DNA of 64,000 nt from Aquila chrysaetos chrysaetos (lineage: Eukaryota > Chordata > Aves > Accipitriformes > Accipitridae): NCBI RefSeq assembly GCF_900496995.4, contig NC_044030.1:75990017-76054016 (forward strand), given 5' to 3'. Positions 49,701 through 63,200 of this stretch are shown piece by piece. The position numbers and the translations under genes were made by a program. Numbering within the stretch: the first letter of the stretch is position 1; every line of letters starts with the position of its first letter. Under the pieces are notes generated by a model. That model saw only the letters and a list, made by a program, of their open reading frames with translations. It had not been told where the DNA came from and did not search any database.

Positions 49701-52071
49701 AATCAGAAAAGAGGTTGTCCAACATCTGATCAAACCACTGACTGACATGGCTTGGAGAGTTAAACTGCAGCTATAACAAGATCACGGCAGGACTTGCCAG
49801 ATGCCTTTAATCATTATTAAGTTACGGAGCCCCCTTTCTAATATTCGGATTCTGTACTTGTTTACCCAGGGATTAATTGGTTTATTTGTGCCATGAGTCA
49901 CTGCCCTCTCTTTGGAGAGCGAATGCGTGCTGCCCTGCGGTGCGCTCGGGGCTGGACATGGTTAGCTGCACAGTGATGATGGGGCAGCTCGCTGCTGAAC
50001 TGCAGCAGCAGCTGGTGGCACTGAGCTTCTTAATGCTTTTTTAATGCAAATATGTTCACAGAACTACTTAATTTCAGGTCTCACATTGAACACATGGTAT
50101 CTGTCCATATTACATATTATGTCCAAAAGCATGGGGTGGCCTGAACTATTGCCATATGAGCTTACCAAAATTACATTGTTCTTTCATAAGCAAGATTGAA
50201 CGCTGGAGACATGTTTTCAGTGTCATCAATTTACCTAGTTGCTGTCTGTAATGAGCAGCATTTTTTGGTGATTCACTGTTGCTGTTGTGTCACATTTGAA
50301 AATCAAACCAGAAGTAGTAGCATGGAGAAAAAAGGGTGACTGCAGTGTGTAAATGAAGCCTCGCTAGGTCAAAAATAACCCATGGAAACAGGACACTGTT
50401 ATTTACAGTGTATGTAAAAGTAAATCACACCAGACAAACTGGCCAACTAGGTGTTGAAGAATGCACAGATCGTTTCTCTGCTGAAATCAGTAGGCAAGCT
50501 CACGGCTAAATTACAGGCACTGTGAGTAGCAGGAAAACAGAGTTAAATGGGTTGTTTGTCGAAAACAAATGCCCACTTTATTCAGGTTCTCCTTGTAAGT
50601 AGAGTGAAGGATACCCATTTTTAAATGGAAAGATTTGACATTCAAGCATAAATTCATCTCTTAACCATTGCCACCAAAGTTATCTGAGGTATTTGGGAGC
50701 ACCACGAGCCTGGCTGCAGTGGGTAGCAGTTGCACGTTCTCAGTGCTTTGGAGAGCAAGCCTTGTCATTCATGCTGTTGGGAGCAAACCCAAGGGATTTG
50801 GGGTTGTTGTGCACCAAAAGTCAGGAGCAGAGACTAATTATACCAAAGAATTCACAAACAAATGTGTCAGAAAACAGGAAATAACAATACTTGGGCCATG
50901 CTTTCTCCTGATTTAAGGCATAAAATAAGAATTTAAAAATATTTTGTTGCCTGAAACATTTCTGTGTAAGAAAACTTGAAATGCTCTTCAAATTACCTGT
51001 GATTTTTTCTTTTGAAAATGTCATCAAAATTGACACAGTCATAGAAAACACTTGAATTATGATTGATCAGCATTTTCTAGTGCTGGATGGGTCTGCCTGG
51101 AGTTTTTGACCTGGCCTGTTCAAATCAGAGACAAGCCAGTTAGCAGGGAGCTCCTGAAAGGTAGTTAAAAAAGTGGGTTTTCATTTTCAAGTCCCATAGT
51201 TTACATGTGATGATGTGAAGGCAAAATTCATCTGATATAACTTGTTCACAGTTAATCATTTAACCATTTCAATGGATGCACACATACATAGATACATTTA
51301 TATGACACTAGGATCAGATTACTTTGAAAATTAATAGAGCTGAGTTAATTTGTTTCACAATATAGTGCAGCATAAAGTCTCACTTCTTTGTGAAGCACAA
51401 TTACAGCAAATACTTCAAGCAACCCCATCCTCTCAGTTAGTGCCTATGAGCCCTCCCATGACGTGAGTTAGTATGCACCAGTCATATTGTGGGGAATAAC
51501 TGCGTTGGGGTCAAGGAAAAGATAAACATGAAGGTGAGGGGAGGCTCTGCAAGATGGTAGGAGAGGTTAGTTTGGAATAAAGTGAGTTGCACAGCATCAC
51601 TGTAAAGCAGTTGGGGCAGGAGCCTGTGAACACACCCTGCCTGCCCCATGCAGCATATTCCACGATCTCAGCATCAACGAAGTGCTATTAATAATGTTCC
51701 TGGGAGCCTGGAACACACCATTGTTCTACATAATGAAAGGAAAAGTAAATAAAATAACTCCTATTGTAACTATTTTAAAATACTCAATCTGTGGAATGCT
51801 GCTTTTTAAAAATACTCTGGTTTGGGTTTTTCCCTCCATGTGGACTGATTCCAGCACTTTACTAGTCAGTGCTGTTCAGTCAGAAATCTGGTATTGATAA
51901 TATAGAGGCATTGGGGTAACCCCTTCCCTGCTGTCATTCCACTGGTAATAAATTAATTACGATAAGGATAGCTGTGGAATTTAACTTTTTCTTTTAATTG
52001 TGGCATAGCAAATGAGGCTTTAGTCAGTCCTTGAATGTCCCACTGGGTTGTGAACTTCAGAATGTGTGTGT

Positions 52072-52085
52072 GGGGCGGGGGGGGG
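52072..52085 (+). repeat. GT then G-rich simple sequence
   Basis: A short TGTGTGTGTG stretch leads into GGGGC and nine G. It is low-complexity sequence with G-quadruplex potential on the plus strand. Confidence 0.75.
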
Positions 52086-55000
52086 AGTCCCTTTTTTTAG
52101 TGATAATGCACGTTTGGAAGCATTTGTGGTTCTGAAACCCGTGTCAAGAGTTCTTCAGATAAGATAGGGAGAGATATTAAAAATGCACCCTACTGTCCTT
52201 GAAAACAAAGATTGTACATGTCATCATGGGCCTGTATCACACTTCTTAGTCTTTGAGGTGTATATGAAACTCTGGATGGCTGGCAGCTACAGCAGGATGA
52301 GAAAGCAGCAGTTTTGGCAACCTCCAATATGACTGAAATAGTCCGTGTGTTCACCAGAAGTCCAGTCCTTTTTCATTTACTGTTTTTCCTCTGTTATTTA
52401 TAAAACATCACAGCAACATAAATATCCTACGTGAAAAGCTTATTGCATCCTGTTTAAAATAGTTGTTTTGTTGTGTACAAGCCCTATTTCCTGGATACTT
52501 AAAACCAAATTTGCCGGCCAACTTTCCCCAGTGCTTATAGGAAGATTTATACTCATGAATGCAGATTAATGTGCATGCACATCTCTTAAGTGCCTGTAGT
52601 GCTTAAGCCTGGAGAGTAAAGTACCTTTGCTGGGCATTTCCTCAGGGATGCTGCTGTATGGGACTTCAGACTGACTTTGCTGGATTTTACAAAATTGAAG
52701 TAGCTCCATCATGAACAGTGCAAGAAAGCTGCCATGGAGCACGTGACATTAAATGGATTACCAAAGAGCCTTCCTGCTGGCTGTGGTGCTGGCCTGCCTA
52801 CCTCCTGGAAACAAGCGCAAGAACATTTTTTTGCAAGGGGAAAAGAACAGCATGTTTTCAGAGAAGTATCGTAATTTGTCCCCTAAGGGTTCATTGAAGA
52901 ATATTCTTCAGAGTAATTATTTTTCATTGGGATGAGAAAGCCTGTAGGATTTTAGATGTTGTGCGGGTTCTGGAAAAATCCCAGCTAGTGAACAAACTTT
53001 CTTTTCTCTTTGTGGTAAAAGCTTATTATTCACAGCAAAGAATTCAGCCTGACAAGAAGCTCAGATCTGGCTTCCATTTTAATAGCCCTCCTCCTCCTCT
53101 CTGCTCTCCTCCAGCAGACTTTTGTGTTTCTTGCAAAGGTTTTCATTTTACCACAAGCGTAGTTCCAAGATGCAATAACATTGTTCCCTTTATTGGGTTG
53201 TTTTTAGTTGTTGCTTAGTTGGTAATGCAGGCTGGTGCTCCCAGTCCCTGCTGTGACTCATCTCGGAAGAATGCCCTGAGTGTAGCTTTACCCTGTACAG
53301 GCAGTGGTTTTCCAGCCTCCCTGGGGCATTACAAGGTGTATTTTTGTCCCTTGCAACCCCTCTGCTGCTGGCACTTTGCAGCTTCTTTGGGACTTGGGTT
53401 TCACCTGGAATATGGATATTTTGGCTTTTGATTGATAAAGGACAACAGGAGAAAAACACCCCCAGCACTAGAGGAACACCTAACCCTTTGGATCAGAAAG
53501 TAAGGTAGAAATTAAGATGAAAGGAGGTGGCTTTCATCTCTCATTTCCATGGTAGTGATCTAAACCAAGCTGAAGCAGGCAGCCCGGCAGCACCGGGAAC
53601 GCCGAGCATCCGAAGGGCCGGCGATAGCCCCTGCCTTCCTGCCAGCCCAGGGCTCCGCTTTGCTCCTCTTCAGTGAAGAGGCTGTCGGCTGCCTCCTTCC
53701 CTACACGAACACATGGTCTTGCTGGCGTGTCGTCCTCAATTATGGCCGTGCCGCTGACGGTTTGCATTCATTAATCATCGCTTGGGAGGAATGCCGGGGA
53801 GGGAGTTGTGCAGTTCCCTCTCTTGTGTCCTTGCTGATACAAGGTCTTCTCACATTCTGGTATTAAAAACATGAGTCCCCCTTTATCACTGTCTGCAGAC
53901 AGGGTACAGCTGTGGTCAGCAGCACCAGCTGTCCAAAGGTGCAAACAGCTTCAGCCTTTCGGTACCCCCATTTCTCATTTGTGGGTGCAGAGGACAACCC
54001 CGTGAGTGGTTCCACAGGTAGAGCCATGTGTCCTACACCAGAGCAGCCATGGGTAGGCTGGCCAGTGGGACAGGCGAGGGGAAGGCTGAGGTAAAAGCTT
54101 CAAAGAGAAAAGCAAAGGGTGTTAACACTCAGTGTGTCTCCGTTGTGTTGGAGCAGGGAGTTTGCAATGAAGACGCAGGCTTCTGTGACTTAATAAAAAC
54201 AAGCAGAGGGTGAGCTCTGTGTGGGTCCCCAAAGATGGCTGAGCACCAGCATGTCCCCTCCACCCCACCAGAGGTTGAGACACTCAGCTCCCTGCAAGAT
54301 CAGGCTCTGCAGTTAGTAAACACAGACAATAAGACTTGGGTTTTTCCCCCCTCTAGTGTTTTCACTGCCAAAACCAAACTTTATGTGTAACAGATGGAGC
54401 CAGTCTGCAAACTCAGAGTGCCTGCTCATCTTCCAGGCTTGACCTTCGCATGAAGAAAATGGCAGGGAATTCATACTAGCTATTTTAGCAATCTCTGGCA
54501 GTTTGATTTATTTTTAAGTGCTATAAAACATGTTTTGCATTTAAAACAGAGTTCATTAGAATTGCTGGATTTGCTTAGCATTGTGGCAACGTGTTTAAAA
54601 AGAAAACTAAAGAGAAACCTAATAGTATAGCTGGCTTTCGGGCTCTGCCAAAGATTCAAGAAGTATGAAATTAAATAATATTCTAGCACAGAGTCAACTG
54701 CTAGGCTTCAAAGCAGGACCTTATTTAAAATCACTTTGGGGTAGTGGCTATTTTATTGAGTGAGCTCTTAAAGCAAAAAGAAAAACATAGTCAGTTGTTG
54801 CCTTGTAAAACACTCCACCAGCATGAGAAGTTACTGTCCTGTGGCTTATGGTTCCCCTATGTCCAACAGCATGAAAAGAAAGGACATGGGGAGCAATGCC
54901 TGGCAGTCCTCTACATGCAAGTATATGAGGAAGAGAGGGAGGAAGAGGCACCCCCTTATCCTCTGTGGTGCGCCAGGAGGTACCCGGTGCTGCTGTCCCC

Positions 55001-55161
55001 ACACATGATGGTTGCACAGGAAAGCCCTTTGTGGAGGTGGTGGGTGGATGAGGCCATGCCAGGACATCTCTACCCCCAGCTAGCGTCCCGAGGAAGGCTG
55101 TATGTCCTGGGGAGAAGATGGGGTGGAAGATGAAATCCTCTTTTATCTGCTCCCCCAGTAT

Positions 55162-55188
55162 CCCCTTCCCTTCCCTTCCCTCCTCTCA
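55162..55188 (+). repeat. (CCCTT)n short repeat
   Basis: Three CCCTT units and a degenerate continuation into CCCTCCTCTC, forming a pyrimidine-only stretch. Confidence 0.7.
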
Positions 55189-58100
55189 AGGACAAGATCA
55201 AGAGGTTTTTATCTGTATGACCCTTTGCTTCTGGCAATGCTGGAGGAGGACATGTAAAAATGAAGCAAGGGCTGCAGAAAGGGAAGAGGTGGAGCTCACG
55301 TTCCACGTGCTCACGCTCCTTCTAGTGCAGCAAAGATGTTTCGAGCCCTTTTCTCAGGTGACACCTGCCTGGGGACCTTGGTTTGCATTTGCAGTAGTAG
55401 TGAGCACTCACAGCTGCACCCAGAGTCAGCGGGAACCAGGCTTTGAACAAACATAGAGTGGTGCAAAACCTCTGAACGCTCAGCCTCTTGTGATCACAAA
55501 TTGCTCCACAGTTAAGTGGAGATTTTTTTAATCATAATCTCCCTGTGTTTCAGCTCCCTACCTGGCAAAGAAAGGAGGAAACTGTCCACTAACTTCACAG
55601 AAACTGCTTATTTTTGTGTGTGTCTAGAAGAGTGTGTACCTAGCTCACTACATAAAATTAGCTATATAAAAAGAAATACCTACCTAGCCATTAGAAAACA
55701 GCTCTTGGGAAACTCATTCATCTTTCTTTTTCCACTGGTAGAATCCTGATTCTGAGTAGTCATATTTTGTCTTTTGCACTCAGTGCAGTGTTTTTAATCC
55801 TGTAATCTTTCCTCTTGGCTTCAGTTGCTGATCTACAATCAGAATCCTATAAAATGCTTTTTGGAAATGTAGACATGTTGCTGGAAATGTATGCATGCTA
55901 GTAAATTTTCTTTATCTCTCATAGCAGTAATACTTTCAAAAAACTCTGTAGCACAGATAAGGGTGTGCTGCACATGAATCTGTCCTTAGCTGACACGTGG
56001 TTTTGAAGTGTTTTCTTAGCCCATCGGTAAGATCACTTCCAGTGTTTCTTTTGCATCAGTTTGTGCTTGCATTGGTCAAGAATTTATTGCAAAAGGTGAA
56101 ATGTCTTTTCCAAAAATGCAGAAACACAGATCTCCAGTCAAATGCTACAGAGAAGTTTATAAATACCACACAGATCATGTAACTGAAAAAGTGAATGAAA
56201 AGTGAATTTGAGCTCAGTGAACATATTGTTTGGTCACTTCTGGGGTCCTTCTCACCCATTCACTGTCCTGGACAGGGTTATTTTTTGCGGGCTTTTCCCA
56301 TCTCCTTTCTGAAGCTGTTTTTGTCACATAGGTCCAGCAGTGAAGCAGCTGCCTGTCCGAGAACCCGGCAATAACCAGCAGCGCTCCTACCTTCCTCTTC
56401 CCTCCTGCAAATCAATCCTGTCTTGTTTGTCCTGCCCCTGTCTGAGTTTTGCTTTCATATTGCAGGGCCAGTAGCACAACCTTGCAAAATATTTTCAATT
56501 TTGAGAAAAAAACAGCAATGCTCCTGTCCCTGTCCCGTGCAGCACTTCCAGCGTACATCACATTGCAGTGCAGATGTAACTGTGTCTCCTGCAAACTGCT
56601 AGAATTATCTAAAGATGCTCTAAGCCCTCGAAAGAAGGGAAATAACAAACACCACCTGAAATTAGAAATGTGCTAGTCATGGCATGGCTGCTACCTGCGG
56701 GGTTAACATTTTTTATCTCTGTTTTTTCATCTGCATGAAGGACAGCCCCAGAGCAGCCCTGTTTTCTTTGGCTGCTGTACTATTGCAGGGCTGTGCTTCT
56801 CGCCAGCGTTCTCCCACGATCCAGCCCTGTTCGCCTTTTGGGTCTAATGCTTTTGTTAAATGGTTCTCCACCGCCAATATTTATGTGGGGCAGAGCATGC
56901 TCAGGAGAGGCCCGCTGAGATTTATATCCTGTCATGTAAAGCATGTTTTTGGAAATAATGGCATAATTGACTAAGAAAACAACTCCCTTTTGCAAAAAGC
57001 CAGCCTGTTGTGATGGTTAGCACACTGACCAGCGGCCACTGGTGAAATTTCAGCTCTTGAAAAATGACTGCTGCATTTATGATGTAGGGAAAGCTTGCCA
57101 CGTGCCTCTGTTAAATTAGCAGAAGTATATTGGGGATAACCAGCGCTCAGCTAGAAAAGGGTGTCCGTACAGCCATGAGTTCCTCTAATGTTCAAATGAT
57201 TTGTTTTTGGGTGATGCTTTAAGGATCATTCCTTGATTTTGGTTTCTGAGCGTGATGCTGCTAAAAATATCAGCAGCTTTCTTGGAATTTGCAGAGTGTT
57301 GCATTCTCAAGCGAAAGCTGAAAGTTGCGAATTATTTAGGAAAAACAGCAGTAGCTTGGGGATCTGAGCTGGCTGGGATTTGGGGTTGGGCAAGCACTGA
57401 TTGCAGTGGTTTTTCAGGCACTTTAATGTGAGCATTTGCCACACAAAATGCTGGTCAGAGAGAGTGCTGTGAATTGCAGGCACCGCTGCCTCTGTTTCCA
57501 TTGCAGTGCTCAGCAGTGTGTGGTTACTGACTTGCTGTGCTGTTTTGTTTCCCCAAGTACTGAGACTGGTAACCATGGGTGTCAGGAGGGGATGGCTGTG
57601 TTTGAGGGCAAAGAATTCATGCAAGCGCCTGCTTTTTTTGCCTGCAGTAATCTGGAGTACAGGAGGTCCCTGCTGATGTGATTGCTTTGCAGTGAGCCTT
57701 TTCATCATGCCCACTTTGTGAAAACCTTTGAGAATCATGTTGCAGGGCTGTGCAATAGGATGCGTAACCATGTGCGTACAAGAGTCTCTGTCACCTGAGT
57801 TTTCTCCAGGACAACAAGGACTTGCCTGTTTTCTTACACACTTATATATGCCGCTGACTTAATGGCCTGTGTTAGTACACACTGCCACCTCGTTTTGAGA
57901 GCTGCTGGGAAAGACCTTCTAACTGGGACTTCGGTTTTGGTCTTGGTCTTTCAATGCTGTCTCTTATTCCCTGGTGACATTACGCTGTGCTAGCAAAGCC
58001 AATATCCCATAATTTTTTTCCAGTGGCACTGCCACCACTGGCTGGTCTTTAGACTTTCTGCCAGCCTTACATTTCCACAGGTGCCATGCCAGAGGTCGAT

Positions 58101-60227
58101 GCCCTGGAGTTGGTTCACACTGCAGTGGCCAGAAAGGAAGTTCAGAATCCCCTGGGTGAAATCTCCTTGCTGCAGCTCTAAGGCATTAAAAGCCCTGGTA
58201 TAAAGGCTTGTTGCTTGTAGAAGTACCATGTTCATGTATCTATCTGTCCATATACAGATATGTAGGCATATAATGAGCCCCATCTTGCACAGTCATTCAG
58301 AGCAAATCCAAATGTAGCCCATCGTTCAGCTGGGATGAAGTACAAGCCAAAGCCCAGTCTTTGCGTGGAACATCTGTTGGGAAAATAAATAGTGCAACAG
58401 CCTCTAAAATCCACATTTACTTTGCACCTATGGATTGAATTATGAAATGCAGTGAATCCTATCGCACACTTCATGTGCTTCCTGTTGACAATGAGGCAGT
58501 AGAAGCAGGCTGGTATCCATCCCCACTGGAAACGTTCACGTCAAGTTTTCATTTCAGGAAGATCATTTGGGTTGTTCTGTAAACTCACTGAGCTGATCCA
58601 TAACCTTTTGTCTGACTGTGCCAGAGACATGTAACGCGGTAAGGGGGGAGGCCTTTTCCACTCCCCGCACTTCAGAGCGCTCTCGAGGTCAGGTATGATC
58701 CAGGAATGCAGTTGTAATCCTCGTTTGGTTAGAGGAGACCATTTAGCTTGCAGGGTGACATTGGAATTACTACTCCCTTCACGGGAGAGAGATTATGGCC
58801 ATGTGGTTTCCCTTTCAGATTCAGGTTTTGGTTTCCATTTACAAGTGATTCTTGTAAACAGAGTCTCTCTGCTTCATTTTTGCTAAAAGGCTTCTTGTCA
58901 TAACACTCAGGGGGCTGCTTTATCTTGCCTTCAAATGAGCCCCGGTAGCTGGGCAGGCTGAGAGCAAGCTGCTCTTGCTTGATGCTCCCATTTACAGCAA
59001 GAGCTTCGAAGCAAATCAAAGCAGGCAGTGCAGCCCTGGGCCACCAGCGTTCGGATGAGAGCAGTTTCTAAGGGGCTAAGATTGCGTGGCAGTGGGTAAC
59101 TTAGTACGAGCTTAGATAAAATGCTGGCAAATGGCAGCACAAAAGCAGTGCTGGGGAGGACTTACGCTGTGCCTACCTCCCATCTGCAGCCAACAGCGTC
59201 TGTGTACCTGCCTGTGCCATGAATTTGACTGAGTCCTGTGTGAACCTCCTTAATCCTCCATCCGCCACCTCACCCCAAATATTGCAGTTTAGTGTTGCAA
59301 GAAAAAGTACTTGCTATCTGCTTTAAGTCTGCTGCCTCATCATTTACTTGGGTCCTCCCTGGATTTGACAAAATGAGACACGGCACAGCACTACTCCTTA
59401 TCCACCTGGTCCCCACTGTTCTTGAGTTTCAACCCTCTGTTCCACCTGCCTTTCACTGTTCCTTTTTTGATTTTCACAGAAAAGACCTTGCCTTATTTAC
59501 AAGTTTCCCTTCCAGTACTGTTCCATGCTTTTGAACACCCCTGTCCCTTTTCTCCTGACCTTTTACATCTGAAGATTCCCCCCCAGACTGTGCCTGTACA
59601 GGTGCCCTCTCGCAAGCTCCTTGGGATCTGGGGCTGCAATTTGTTTGAGATCTGGAGCTGCCTTCAGGGATTTTTGTCCCAGAGCTGTAGATCCTGGGAG
59701 CCCCTTTCACCTGCTTGCAAGTGGGTGGGTTACAGACCAGTCGACCCCATAATGTGTTTGGGGGCTGCAGCAGAGGGAGGGCTGCTGGAGCCTGAGGTTT
59801 CTGGGTGATGATGGGTGCTGGGCATGCAGCGTTCAGCTGAGGAGTGAGGAAGGGGTACCCAGGCTCTGCTTAGCTCTTTGGACGTCCCCGTACAACAGCC
59901 CTCTGTGCTGGCTGGGAGTGGGGCTGCTGGCTCCCAGCCCCTCGGTGGCAGGGGAAGCGGGTCACTGCGACAAGGGAGCAGCACTGCGGTGTCACCCCAG
60001 CTGCAGGGCTGTCTCATTGCTGTCCCACTTTTGCAAGACAGTGCCATGCATTTCTAGGTCCTTTGGGGATGCTGGAGCAAAGAAAGTAGGTTAGTGCTCT
60101 CCAGGACCTTTGTGTGGTCATGCAGCACGGAGATGCTGGATTTCCGTGCAGATCAGGACCTGCCTTTTCAGCTCATCCTGCATGCACTCCCCTGCTTTCA
60201 ATTCAACAGGAAACTTAATTGTTGCTT

Positions 60228-60250
60228 TTATTATTATTATTATTATTATT
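60228..60250 (+). repeat. (TTA)7 microsatellite
   Basis: Seven perfect TTA units plus TT. On the minus strand they read as poly-asparagine in a chance frame. Confidence 0.9.
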
Positions 60251-63200
60251 TCCCGCCTTCTGTGGGGATGCCATGCCAAAGCTTATTTCCTTGCTTTCCT
60301 TTCTGCCTGCTGGCCCGCAGGGAGAAGTCCAGGCAGGCTGAGGTGGGGAAGGCAGACAGGACTGTCCAGCACATACTCTGCTTGGTCCAGTTGCCAAGCC
60401 CTCCCTCCACGTCCAACGCATGTTGGCCAACCCAGGCTCTGTGAACGCGGGGGAAATCTGGATGCAATTCCTCATCTATTTAAAAAACCCAACTATTTGA
60501 ACCCAGGACAGGCAGGTCTCTAGGGCACCGTGTATACAGTGCAGTCCAGCATCATGGTGATGGTTTTGTTTTTAACTGCGTTGATGACCCCATTGTGTTA
60601 TATAAGGGTTTTGGCCATCTCTGTGTGTTTTCATGTGAAATGGTGCCATTCTTTCAGCTTCCTTCTCTGAACTAGACGTGCCTACATCAAAATCTGTTTG
60701 CTGAGTGAGAAGCCATTAGTGTTTCCAGAGATGATCCTTAGTGCATTGCTGGCTGATGCATTTGTTCTCTCCTCCTGCGTTTCTAAGTAGCAAAGAATGT
60801 ATAAGTAAATAATGATTTGGGGGGAGAAATTGGTAATGGAAAAAATAACTTGAACAAGATTTGATAAAAATGGAGTGTTTTGATTCAAACTCATGGGTTA
60901 CAAGCATTTCCTGCAGGCCAGTGGGAATTGGAAGACTGTCTTTGTGGGACTTTGAAACAATCTCTGTGCCTGTTACAAAACATCAGACAGCAATCGAGTT
61001 GTATCTTAGCAAACAGCTATTTTAGGTAGTACAACCAGCAGAACAAAATCCTAGCTTACAGATGGGCCACAGGATGAATATAATTTCTTTTAACCTGTCA
61101 TCGCATTGAATATGTTAATACATTTTTAACTTGTAGATTTTGAATCCATAGAGGGATTACTGTGATCTTTTAACAAGCCATGTCGACCAGAGGAGCTTAA
61201 CCCCTATTATTAGGAGTTGAGCTAAATCTAGGGTGAAGGCATTAAGCTGAACCAAAAATCTGTGCCACTGGCAAAGTCTCTGAGTAACTCCCTAACTGGC
61301 AGAATGCTTTGTCTTGCTTGGATTTAAAACAGACCTGGTCTGAGGAGGGTTGCTTATCAGACCCGTTTTCCCCTCACCGGTTGAATGATGGACCGCAGCT
61401 GCTGGGTCCAGGACCCCCCGGTGTGCTGGGAGGAGAGGGACGAGCCAGGCGATGGTGGGTGCAAGTCCCTGGCACCGAGCTCTCTGTCTGTGCAGCTGGG
61501 GAGGCTGTGAGCATCGCTGCGTGCTCCTGGCCGAGTGGTGCCGGTGACCAGCTCCGAGCTCACAGAGCCCAGCTGGCTGTGCCATCCTCACGGGGGTGAG
61601 GGGGAAGTGAGGACGAACTGAGGTTCAAAGACTGAACTGGAAAAAAATCAAGGAATGCCAGGCCTCCCCCAAAACAGCCACGCTTGGGCGTTTGGAATCT
61701 CCTTTTTACATTCGAGAAGCAATCGGTTACTTCTGATCTCCAAACACCGCTTCGCAGTGAGGAACTGAAACACTTTGGTGTTCGCTTTGGGTTCTTCTTA
61801 TTTTTTCCTTAAAATCAGTCATTTCCTGAAATGGCACTGTTGTTAGGTTTTTCGCCCCCTCCAGTGAACTGTTTGTCACCCCCAAAAAAGAAGAAATTCC
61901 CCAGCTCAAAGCCTGGGTGACCTCGAGGCCGGAGGAAGAGTCACAAGGTTTGCTGTGGCTCTTCAGCCTGGGAGATGCACTCGCAGATCAGCTGTGTCCA
62001 GCCTGGTGCTTCCAGGCTGCCTGATCGGTCATGCTTAATTGCTAATTAGCTACCTCCATCCTTTTCTCTGGGAATTATGATAATGAACATAAAGAACTGT
62101 TTATTCTAAATGAGACTTCCCAAGGGTAACAGCCTCCTCGGTGGCTGTAGAAATGGAAGGCAAGCCTGAGGAAACACCAGGGCACTGTGGTTTTTGGCAA
62201 CAGATGATAAACATTTCTTTGTGGATGGAGCAGAGCATGTAATTTACTGCCCAGTTCTAACAAGAGGAGTCTTGAGCATTTTCCTATTCTTTGCCATCAC
62301 TGTCAAAATGCAACAGCTAACTCCCAGTCAGAAACTGTGTGGCTGACATTTTTGTAGGTAGCAGCATAAAACTTACTGGACTTTTATCTGTGGAAAATGA
62401 ATTCATCATTTTTATAAGATCTCAGATGTTCTTTTAACTGCTTCATCGCTCGTGGAGGGGCAGACGTGTCCTGCCCATCCTTCTGTAGAGGACAATGGTG
62501 GTGGGATCAGGTAGCACCTAGACAGTTGCGCAGATGTGTTCAAGGGCAGGAGGCTTCTGTTGGACTCCCTGCTAGTTTTGCATTGCACAGGTAAAGGGTG
62601 ATGACCTAAAGCCACTGAGCTTGCTCCTTGAGCACAATCATCAGTCATTTTTTATCAATCTCCAGCAGCATTTACCTCAAAGATCATCCCCTGACAAGAA
62701 ATGATCACAGTGGCTACTTTACTGCAATTTTCGTGACATCCCAGTGGCCAATAAAAGTCCAGTTGTCCCTTTTTTATCCCCAAAGCCATAGGACAGGGAA
62801 ATATAACAACACAGAGCGATGGATACAGGCAGCCGTCCCATTGCCAGGCTCATGCTAGCACATTCAAAACTGGCTTGGGCATCTTTGAACACTACTGCAT
62901 GATACTGCATGTGAACAGTGAATTAAATTCATTAAAATTCAGAGATTCGAGTTGTGTGCCATCAAGGGCAGTACCCGTGCCATCTGGTAATGAATGTGGG
63001 CAGTGCTCATGGCTTCCTGGCACAAGCTGTCAGAGAAGCATCGGGCAAGTTGGGGTCTGTGCTCAGTGGTGGGGCACTCTCATCTGGTTCCTCAAGGGGC
63101 TTAAGTCGTGGACCCTGATACAGGTGTATGAACTGCACACTGGGCTAGAAAAGATCTGGACCAAGAGACTGGAGTGCCCATTCCCATGACTTTTCACCCC

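Larger units (their letters stand above)
41373..60227. other. Intronic stretch without genes
   Basis: I find no exon or RNA gene. A moderately GC-rich section runs from about 41400 to 41720, just beyond the LTR. Four segments, near 44940-45130, 49770-49930, 53570-53800 and 56690-56975, have conserved-element texture and are discussed as findings. Possible very weak MIR traces lie near 46055 and 47225. The frames at 47656-48075 and 48621-49193 on the plus strand and 47811-48317 on the minus strand (139, 190 and 168 codons) have no recognisable domain. Confidence 0.5.
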
